DNA from: Psoroptes ovis
Taxonomy: Eukaryota; Arthropoda; Arachnida; Sarcoptiformes; Psoroptidae
Assembly: GCA_002943765.1 (NCBI GenBank)
Contig: PQWQ01000001.1
Coordinates: forward strand, 2,108,001-2,172,000
DNA length: 64,000 nt
Direction of reading: 5' to 3'
Part shown: piece by piece, positions 57,015 to 64,000 of the stretch
Layout: each line of letters begins with the position of its first letter
Numbering within the stretch: position 1 is the first letter of the stretch
Notes under the pieces: model-generated
The model's database searches: none
Told to the model about the DNA's origin: nothing
What the model saw: only the letters and a program-made list of their open reading frames with translations
Made by a program: the position numbers and the translations under genes

Positions 57015-58577
57015 TTATGGATCTTTATTATTATTTGTAATATTCAAATTAGTAATTGTCGATGTTGTAGGCGTTGATGATGAAGTCGGGGCTGCTTGTA
57101 TTTGGTGTGAAATTAATGTACGATTATTAAGGTTATTACTATTCGATGCATACAATACGAATGAAAACTGATTATTATTATTATTACTAGGGGCTGTGGT
57201 TGTTAATGATGAAATCGGTATTGATAAAGGCCTAATTGTGCGATATTTATGTTTAATTTGTATCGCATCATTCATTGAACAAACTTTTGCTACTGTTTTC
57301 AAAGGTGTCACTGTCGATGATGCTTTGATCGTGTTCATTGTCGATGTTGTTGTAGTTGGAGTCGAAGTAATATTGCCACTTCCAGCATTTTGATTTTGGA
57401 TGATTAATTTAGACTTAGTTTGATCCAATTTAAGCTCACATTTTGGTGAAAAGCGATGTGATTCAGTGAATTTTTTAATCGATACATCATCTTTCAAGGA
57501 AGATTGTTCCAAATAGCGTACATATGAATCACGTATTATGCTGAATTCCTTAGCAATTGAGTATTCAAATCCAGTCAAAGGATCTTTGTATCGTATTGGA
57601 AGACCGGAAAGTGCTGAATGCTTTCTTGCGGGAGGTTTTCCATCATTTTCAGCAATTAGTTCGGGTTGCGTTGATTTTTTCTCATATTTTTTGAAATAAC
57701 TATTATAAGTTTCATCGTTTGGAAATGATATTATTGTTCGATAACAAGGATCTACGTCTGAATCATTAGAATCTTCACGATAAGATAAATAGCGAATCAT
57801 TGGAACGTTTGGTATTTTTTTAATTGTTTTATTTCTTTTTGATTTTTCTATTTCCATATTTTTATACGCTTCTAATGAACGCATATTTTCGATTTCAGTT
57901 TTTTTAGCCGCACGCAAACGTTCTTCTTGTGTTGGCTGTCGATATGCTTGACGACGTTTTGATTTCGACCGTAACTTTCTTCGTTTTTCATCTTCGAGAT
58001 TTTCTTTAGTCTCTCGAGAAGATTTTTTGGTTGATTCCCTAAGATTTTTATACAATGATAATGCATCATCTGATCGCAATGTTGTTTTGCGCTGTTCATT
58101 ACTGTATGTATAAGATTGAATAGGACGACGCCTTATCGATTTATCATCCTCATTGCTTGTAGGTAATTTTTTCGGTTCACGATATAATGTTTTGCGTTTA
58201 ATTTCTCTGCGTTTTGCTTGTTTTTCTTCTTGTTGAATAATTTTCTCATCATCATCAGCGTCATCACCTGCATCCATATTTTCATCAATATCAAAATCAG
58301 AATCAATAACATTTTCAGAATCCGATGAATCTGATATCGAAAAATCATGATCATTTTCAATCTTAAGAAATGAAAGATAAGGAAATATTTGATAAATTAT
58401 CAGAAAAGAATTCAAATTACGAAAAAACAGAACATCGATACTAACTTCATCAAAACCACCATATTGTGTTTTATAAAATTCATCTTCTTCTTCTTTATCC
58501 AATAATTTTGACATTTTAGAACCGGCGTTAACACGACGTTCTCTTGTTGATGCTAATGATTTTGTTAATTCGGCCAT
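57015..58577 (-). CDS. VPS72: VPS72/YL1, H2A.Z-binding subunit of SRCAP/Tip60 chromatin remodellers
   Basis: YL1 is the histone H2A.Z chaperone subunit of SRCAP and Tip60 complexes. The likely coding exons are 58446-58577 (44 codons) and 57015-58361, giving 492 residues. The N-terminus has EDEFYKTQYGGFDE, the H2A.Z-binding start, then an acidic run SDFDIDENMDAGDDADDDE and a basic KRREIKRKTLYREP. The YL1 C-terminal domain appears as SGLPIRYKDPLTGFEYSIAK, then IIRDSYVRYL. A Thr/Asn-rich tail follows. Between the two exons lie 84 bp with a GTTAGT donor and a TTTCTTAAG acceptor. This piece has no stop and a length divisible by three, so retention would give a 520-residue protein with an extra hydrophobic segment in the H2A.Z-binding region. 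Confidence 0.9.
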   Translation of the reverse strand: MAELTKSLASTRERRVNAGSKMSKLLDKEEEDEFYKTQYGGFDEVSIDVLFFRNLNSFLIIYQIFPYLSFLKIENDHDFSISDSSDSENVIDSDFDIDENMDAGDDADDDEKIIQQEEKQAKRREIKRKTLYREPKKLPTSNEDDKSIRRRPIQSYTYSNEQRKTTLRSDDALSLYKNLRESTKKSSRETKENLEDEKRRKLRSKSKRRQAYRQPTQEERLRAAKKTEIENMRSLEAYKNMEIEKSKRNKTIKKIPNVPMIRYLSYREDSNDSDVDPCYRTIISFPNDETYNSYFKKYEKKSTQPELIAENDGKPPARKHSALSGLPIRYKDPLTGFEYSIAKEFSIIRDSYVRYLEQSSLKDDVSIKKFTESHRFSPKCELKLDQTKSKLIIQNQNAGSGNITSTPTTTTSTMNTIKASSTVTPLKTVAKVCSMNDAIQIKHKYRTIRPLSIPISSLTTTAPSNNNNNQFSFVLYASNSNNLNNRTLISHQIQAAPTSSSTPTTSTITNLNITNNNKDP

Positions 58578-59238
58578 TTTATTTTATTCGGTGACTTTTT
58601 TTTAAATAAAAATTAATTGATTTATTATTTTGAATTAAAATTAAATTTAATTTAAATTTGAAAAAATAAACAAAGAATTTTAAATTCTCATGTCAGGCTC
58701 ATATTTTTTTTTCTTTTGAGCAACTTCATAAAGGACGAGCGAAAATTTTTTTTGAAAAATTCAAAAAAAAAAATCCTGTCATCAAAGTTTTTCTTTATTC
58801 TTGCTGAAAATTATCAGTATTATCAACGATTGATCATACTGATAATAATGACAAGAACAAAGAAATGATAATAAATGATTCTGCTTACACCTACCACTTG
58901 GAATGATAAAAATGACAATTGTTTGTAGCAACAACAAAAAGTGTTAACAAGCAACTACTAGCTTACCATTGGTAACGATCCTAGCTAGTTGTCAGCAAGG
59001 TATGATATTACTGATGATACTTTTGTTCTAAGGTACTGAAGGACAAATTTAATATGAGTAGCCAATAACAATAAAAAACTGGCCATTTTAAGATTTTCAT
59101 GTGACTGAATATCAACAAACTTGTTGTTTCGAAACAAAAAATTTACCCGGAATAAATTAGTCTTGTTTGATTTGTGGATTATTGCTTTACGAGCTAATAT
59201 TCCGGTGTTTGTCAATTTGAGTTTTTTAAAAGTATAAT
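58578..59238. promoter_or_regulatory. Divergent promoter region between VPS72 and the MAP2K7-like gene
   Basis: 661 bp between start codons facing away from each other. The right half contains an imperfect palindrome at 58953-58992 centred on TTACCATTGGTAA (58964-58976), flanked by CAACTAcTAGC and CTAGcTAGTTG. A 92-codon antisense frame (58985-59263) has no supporting features. Confidence 0.4.
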
Positions 59239-60746
59239 ATGAAGATTTGTCATTTATTTCCAAAAATCAAACTAAGATGTTTTGGTTTTGAAGATGACAA
59301 TCATGAATCATGTGTTAAACAAGAGACGAAAGCACCACCATCCTTAATGTCAGAAGCAGGAATCACAAAAAAATCTCCCGAAACAAAATTCGAGATTGTT
59401 GATTTCCAATCAGATGATTCAAATTTGAATCCACGATTTTATTCAATTGATAGCCAGCAACGCCGTCAAAGTCGTCAATCAAGAAAACTTAATACAAATT
59501 TATCGCTCAGTTTTTCTGGTTCACATTCATCCAAATATAAAACATCGAAAGATAAAATTATATGCAGTGAGCCGCATCAAAATGATCATTTCAGTAAGTT
59601 TTGATTGAGTTCCATTCCAATGATGAATTAATTTTTAAAATCAAATTTTAATTAGAAAATCATTGGTCATATTTAAATGATAAAAGATCGGAAAAATTGA
59701 GTGAAATAATAAATAAAAGAAAATTTGAAAATAGCAATTCATCATTCACAATTGATGGCTTCCAGTATTCAAATATTTCGATCGATGATTTTCGTAAGGT
59801 GAATGAATTAGGTTCGGGAAATTTTGGTCATGTACAACATTTTTTACATTTGAAATCTGGTCATCATCTAGCCATTAAACGTATGAAATATTGTTTTAAT
59901 TTTGATAATAATAATGAAAATATTGAGAATAATCGTAAACATATAATAAATGAATTGGAATTATTGTCAAAAAGTAATCATGAAAATATCGTAAAATTTT
60001 ATGGTTACATTATTTGTAATAATGATACTGAACTTTGGCTTTGTATGGAATTAATGGATTGTTGTTTCGATCGTCTACTTTATCACACTGGTGATTCACC
60101 TGTATTCATACCGGAATTAATAATTGGTTCATTAACAATATCCATTGTAAATGCATTGATATATTTAAAACATCAACATCAAATGATACATCGTGATATC
60201 AAGCCATCAAACATATTGATTAATCGCAATGGACAAATCAAATTATGTGATTTTGGCATTTCAGGTTTGTTGATCAATTCAATATCATCATCCCGCACAA
60301 TGGGTTCGATTGCGTATCAAGCGCCTGAACGTATTCAACCACCGACAATCGATAAAGTTGATTGCAAAGAAATCGATTTCCATTATGATTGTCGTGTTGA
60401 TGTATGGAGTTTAGGTTTAACATTATTAGAAATGGCATTAGGACATCATCCATATGGGACATGGAATGCTGCTTTTGAAATAATCACCAAAATAATGAAT
60501 CCAAATGAAGTTCCAACGTTAATGAAACCATATTGTGGAAAATACTCGAAAAATCTCAAAAATTTCATCGATTATTGTTTGCAACATGATTATCGTAAAC
60601 GTCCAAAATATGATCAAATAAAATCATCTAAATTCTATCAAGAACAATTGAAAAAATTCAATACGAAAGTAGTTTGTGATTGGTTTAATTCTGTTTATAA
60701 TAATAACAATAATGATAATAATAATATTCATGATAATAAATTTTAA
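59239..60746 (+). CDS. MAP2K7: MAP kinase kinase, MAP2K7-like (JNK pathway)
   Basis: Dual-specificity kinase predicted to activate JNK. Two exons: 59239-59593 and 59656-60746, phase 1, giving 481 residues. The N-terminal 150 residues are disordered and carry a docking-like D motif, RKLNTNLSL, near residue 85. The kinase domain has ELGSGNFGHVQHF (Gly loop), HLAIKRMKY (Lys), MIHRDIKPSNILINRNGQIK (catalytic loop) and LCDFGISGL. It also has VDVWSLGLTLLEMALG, then KRPKYDQI and the C-terminal VVCDWFNSV, which matches the MKK7 end (VASWFKDV) rather than MKK4. The activation segment is odd: NSISSSRTMGSIAYQAPER, where MKK7 has Ser and Thr phosphosites in SKAKT, so the second site would be Ser. YQAPER replaces YMAPER. 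The end is Asn-rich. MKK4 remains a possible alternative. Confidence 0.8.
60735..60740 (+). terminator. Polyadenylation signal overlapping the last codons of the MAP2K7-like gene
   Basis: AATAAA reads in frame as Asn-Lys just before the final Phe and the stop codon at 60744-60746. If used, the mRNA would end a few bases past the stop and reach into the convergent kinase gene. Confidence 0.35.
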
Positions 60747-60751
60747 TTTTT

Positions 60752-62038
60752 TCATCTTTTCAATATTTCTTGCGGTGGTCCCGACAAATGCTCAATAAAT
60801 TTTGGTTTTATCAAAAAATTATCATCAGATACATTTGAATCATTGAAATACTCATGTTTTAGCAGCTGATCAGTTGTTAATCTTTGATTATAACAAATCA
60901 TCTTAGATAGTAAATTCAAAGTATATTTTGGACCATTCATCGATTCATTGAATTCAATGCTAATCCTTTGTGAGAAATTTTCTAGCCATTTGGGCAAATC
61001 ATTTTCACTATGATTATGCCTATCATATGAGTCTAATTGTATGAATTGTATTTTATTGAAATCAAGTAAATTTTCCGTCCATTCACCTGGTTCAGGATTC
61101 CCAAGCGATCTTACAATTAAACTCAATTGTTCAATATCTGTTTCACCATGAAATAATGGCTGTTTTTGTAACATTTCGGCCAAAATGCAACCAACAGACC
61201 AAATATCAACTTCGCTACCATAATGTGTAGCACCCCATAATAATTCTGGTGCACGATACCATCGTGTACAGACATCATTCGAGAAACCTTGTTCATTTTT
61301 ATCCTCATTTTCAATGTGAATATCAATTGCACGCGCTTGACCGAAATCAGCTAATTTTAATTGTCCATTCCAATCGATCAAAATATTTGATGGTTTTAAA
61401 TCACGATGTATAATACCATTACAATGTAAATGATTCAAACCATTCAATATCATGTGAAAATACAAACTAATTGATTGATCTGATTTTATTAATGATGATT
61501 TCGGTTCATCATTTGATTTTCTATTAGTTTTAGGCCCATATATTAGTGTTGTTAAATTAGTGGGCAACAGTGGAAACACAAGATTAATAGTCGATCCAGA
61601 AACACATACGTCTAATAATTCAATAACATTCGGATGTCCATTTAAATATTGTAGCGATTTGATTTCTCGTATCAATTTTACTGGTATTGTACGATTACGA
61701 ATAAAAATACGCTTGATTGCATATTGTTTATGATGTTTAAAATTATGTTCATGATTATCATTACAATTATCTGAACAATAATAATCATATTCACAATTCG
61801 ATGATTCGATATCATTTCTATTATTGGTGTTTATCTGACGATCTAATGCCCATAATATGATACCATGAGCACCAGCACTCAAATGACATTTTATTTGATA
61901 TTTATCTTTAAAGCTAGAATTTTTTCTTTTTGAAGCACTATTCATCATTGATTGGTTATTGTCATTAATCAATGATTTTGTATCCAATTCCATTGGTGTC
62001 GATGTATTTAATCTATCATATAAACGAATACGATCCAT
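60752..62038 (-). CDS. CDK20: CDK20/CCRK-like cyclin-dependent kinase
   Basis: CMGC kinase closest to CDK20, which acts in cilium-length control and cell-cycle entry in other animals. Single exon, 428 residues. The Gly loop region reads LSAGAHGIILWALD (CDK20 has GAHGIVF). An Asn/Asp/Cys-rich insertion of about 25 residues separates it from YAIKRIFI. VKLIREIKSLQ is the PSTAIRE-equivalent helix. IIHRDLKPSNILIDWNGQLK is the catalytic loop. The DFG segment is LADFGQARAI, where CDKs have DFGLAR. The T-loop DVCTRWYRAPELLWGATHYG and the DIEQLSLIVRSLGNPEPGEW segment match CDK20. The T-loop phosphosite is Ser (FSND) in place of Thr. Its stop is 5 bp from that of the MAP2K7-like gene. Confidence 0.82.
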   Translation of the reverse strand: MDRIRLYDRLNTSTPMELDTKSLINDNNQSMMNSASKRKNSSFKDKYQIKCHLSAGAHGIILWALDRQINTNNRNDIESSNCEYDYYCSDNCNDNHEHNFKHHKQYAIKRIFIRNRTIPVKLIREIKSLQYLNGHPNVIELLDVCVSGSTINLVFPLLPTNLTTLIYGPKTNRKSNDEPKSSLIKSDQSISLYFHMILNGLNHLHCNGIIHRDLKPSNILIDWNGQLKLADFGQARAIDIHIENEDKNEQGFSNDVCTRWYRAPELLWGATHYGSEVDIWSVGCILAEMLQKQPLFHGETDIEQLSLIVRSLGNPEPGEWTENLLDFNKIQFIQLDSYDRHNHSENDLPKWLENFSQRISIEFNESMNGPKYTLNLLSKMICYNQRLTTDQLLKHEYFNDSNVSDDNFLIKPKFIEHLSGPPQEILKR

Positions 62039-64000
62039 ATTTTCATTCAGATTTTTATGATACGTTTTATTAACATAGGATTTAAATTAATAAATTCAAA
62101 CAATATTTGATTGAATATATTACCATGGCAACGAGAATAGAATTGGAAAACTCGAATAATATAAATATCAATCTAACCAAGTAACGAAGAACCTATATTT
62201 GCTCAAATCAATTGGACATTCATACGATTCTTATAAAAATTACACTAAACGTAATATTACGTCTCATGACAACCCTTTTAGGAAAATCATATTTTGGTTT
62301 TTGAAACGCTTGAAGCTCGATACATTGGCGATCACAGACATACCAATGTTTTGTAAATTGAAATTGAGAACAACATATTTTATACCGCAACATCTATAGC
62401 TGCTGTGGTCTTAGATCATTTTCTGACATGAAAATTTTAACCGTACATAATCAGTAATGAATGAAACAAGAAATGACAGAAAAGATTATGAATTTGGTTA
62501 GTCATTTTTTCATATGAATTCATTGTTAATGTAATTTTTCCACTAATTAACCAGTTTTAACCAGTGATTGCCAAAGTGAATTAATATTACTTTTCAAAAT
62601 TCATGAAGGAGATCGGTGGAAAAATCGATCAAAATATTAACCTGATCTAGCATAGGGTAACATTAACAAGTTTTATACAAACGAAATTTTATGAAATTAG
62701 TTTTTCGATTAAACGAAACGATAATCAATCGGAAAAATCTTGTCTTGTTATCAATTGAAATTTGATTGACAATTTTTGATTGGCAATTGATTGACGATAA
62801 TTTCATATCAATTTGTTATCATTCCCATAATTACTATCAATAAAAATATTTAATTGAAATAATCTTTTGTAGTCAATTCATCAAAATGCTATCATCATGT
62901 CAAAGGATTATCATCAATCATTTTTGACATCGAAATTCTTTATTTCAATATTGAAAATGTATCATTTTTTATTTCATCAAAAAATGGATGATACACGCAT
63001 CAACAACAATGAAATGATTGTAATTGTGAATGGGAAAATACGAAAAATGCTTAAAGTTTGAGCCTTAAACAAGAAAAGATAAAATTAAGCACATGTACAA
63101 TTTTAAATTAAATGCATATCCACATTCCAATCATTAAATTATACACAATAAATAACGCTGTAATACATATTGAATGGTGTATGATCAATTTTCATGTGAT
63201 CAATTTTGAAAAAAACACACACACACACACACACATCAATCCATATGAGTGTGTGTGCGTCTGTGTGTGTTTTTAAATATGTTTAAAATTTCTTTAAAAT
63301 TGGAAACACACATTAAACATCTTGAACATTTCGTAAGAATATTCTGAAACATAATCTTTGAAATCTAAAATTTGAAATCCATATTAATCAAAGGGTTTGT
63401 ATTATTTGTTTATTTATTTACTTTTTATTCTTAAATTCTAACAATTATTCATCAAGAACATTATATTTGACATTCAATATTATTATTATTATTAAAATGA
63501 TGATGATATGACAATGATTATGATGATGATGATGTTTCAATGTAATAATAAAAATAAATATGTTCAATTGTATTTTTTTACAAATTACAATTGCATGACA
63601 ATGCAAAGTGATTTGGCTCCATTTCTTGAATTTTCATTTTTTCAATAATAAACACACATGCTTGGCATATACACAACACATCTCGATCGATAGCTAAAGA
63701 GTGGTAGCAATGAAAGCATAAATTCTATAGTCAAACAACACCAAATATAAAAACCGTGAATATGTGATTATATATTTATTTATTCATTTGTTTATTTTTG
63801 TTTGCCATAGAAAATGCTTGAGTAAAAAAATTGAAGAATAAATAAAATAATTTTTTTAAAAAATTAAACAAAATAGCTAAGATGTCTTTGATTTAAATTT
63901 AATTGTCATCATCATCATCTTTGAAAATTTTTCAATGAAATTTAATATTTTTTTTTCATTTGATTTCATTACCATCAATGATTTAATTTAAAACAACAAC
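62039..64000. other. Terminal gene-free region
   Basis: Nearly 2 kb beyond the CDK20-like gene, holding its promoter and A/T-rich DNA. The main landmark is a (CA)n run at about 63214-63235 facing a (GT)n run at 63249-63270. ATT/GAT simple repeats lie near 63480-63530. No gene recognised; the right end may belong to the UTR of a gene outside the window. Confidence 0.55.
63209..63275. repeat. (CA)n facing (GT)n inverted microsatellite
   Basis: AAAAAA(CA)10 is followed after a 14-bp spacer by a GT-rich run interrupted by GCGTCT and ending in TTTTT. The two halves are nearly reverse complements, so a hairpin with a stem of about 22 bp can form. Confidence 0.65.

Noticed and set aside
58985..59263. 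92-codon minus-strand frame before the MAP2K7-like gene
   Set aside because: No recognisable domain, no splice or promoter context, and it overlaps the start of the kinase coding sequence.
62199..62399. 66-codon plus-strand frame right of the CDK20-like gene
   Set aside because: No domain, no splice consistency; expected by chance in this much intergenic sequence.
1..64000. Search for tRNA, rRNA, CRISPR arrays and well-known conserved miRNAs by eye
   Set aside because: No B-box with a matching acceptor stem, no repeat-spacer array and no let-7, miR-1, miR-9, miR-124 or bantam seed-context match was found.

Overview
This is an AT-rich, intron-poor nuclear window from an animal. Every recognisable product is a metazoan protein: kinesin-3, FEZ, HID1, mucolipin, Dicer, AGXT2 and others. 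Introns are mostly 45-125 bp with GT-AG ends, genes sit tens to a few hundred bp apart on both strands, and proteins are rich in Asn, Ser and poly-Gln runs. That combination suits a compact arthropod genome. I infer an acariform, probably astigmatid, mite (dust-mite type), but no marker here fixes the species.

Layout. 1-8312 (-): 5' part of a KIF13/Khc-73-type kinesin-3 running off the left edge, with two large introns holding small palindromic elements. 8313-10596: gene-poor. 10597-12047 (-): an unrecognised, apparently broken gene. 12497-12787 (+): a small secreted Gly/Tyr-rich peptide. 13123-16094 (-): MFSD14 transporter with a long cytoplasmic tail. 17910-22220: a dense block of NME6 (+), TGS1 (-), TRIT1 (+) and mitochondrial ribosomal protein mL48 (-). 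22486-24311 (-): FEZ/Unc-76. 25432-30406 (-): LAS1L and HID1. 32012-34746 (+): a beta-type cyclic nucleotide-gated channel. 34960-36578 (+): an unrecognised type I membrane protein. 36869-40241 (-): a divergent RCC1-BTB protein and EXO1. 40538-41875 (+): YIF1. 41952-42735 (-): ALKBH6, followed by a hAT-like MITE. 43162-45126 (-): mucolipin. 45683-53227 (+): a full-length Dicer-1-type Dicer. 53688-55296 (+): AGXT2. 55315-56882 (-): POLE2. 57015-58577 (-): VPS72/YL1. 59239-60746 (+): a MAP2K7-like kinase. 60752-62038 (-): a CDK20-like kinase. 62039-64000: no gene seen.

Genes working together. Most neighbours are housekeeping genes and do not form a pathway. Shared themes are RNA maturation (TGS1, TRIT1, LAS1L, Dicer), mitochondria (NME6, mL48, AGXT2, perhaps TRIT1), DNA replication and repair (EXO1, POLE2), secretory and lysosomal traffic (HID1, YIF1, mucolipin) and axonal transport (KIF13, FEZ). 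Several neighbours are head-to-head with short shared promoters (TGS1/TRIT1, EXO1/YIF1, mucolipin/Dicer). Others are tail-to-tail with stop codons only 5-80 bp apart, so their transcripts should overlap.

Limits. Exon boundaries were set by hand from reading frame, GT-AG sites and family alignment from memory; phases add up for every multi-exon gene listed as CDS. Transcription starts and UTRs are not resolved. I found no convincing tRNA, rRNA, CRISPR array or autonomous transposon, and no clear multi-gene novel system. The most unusual items are a degenerate-helicase Dicer, a poly-Gln insertion inside a kinesin motor, small hairpin-forming elements, a broken gene and an orphan receptor-like protein.
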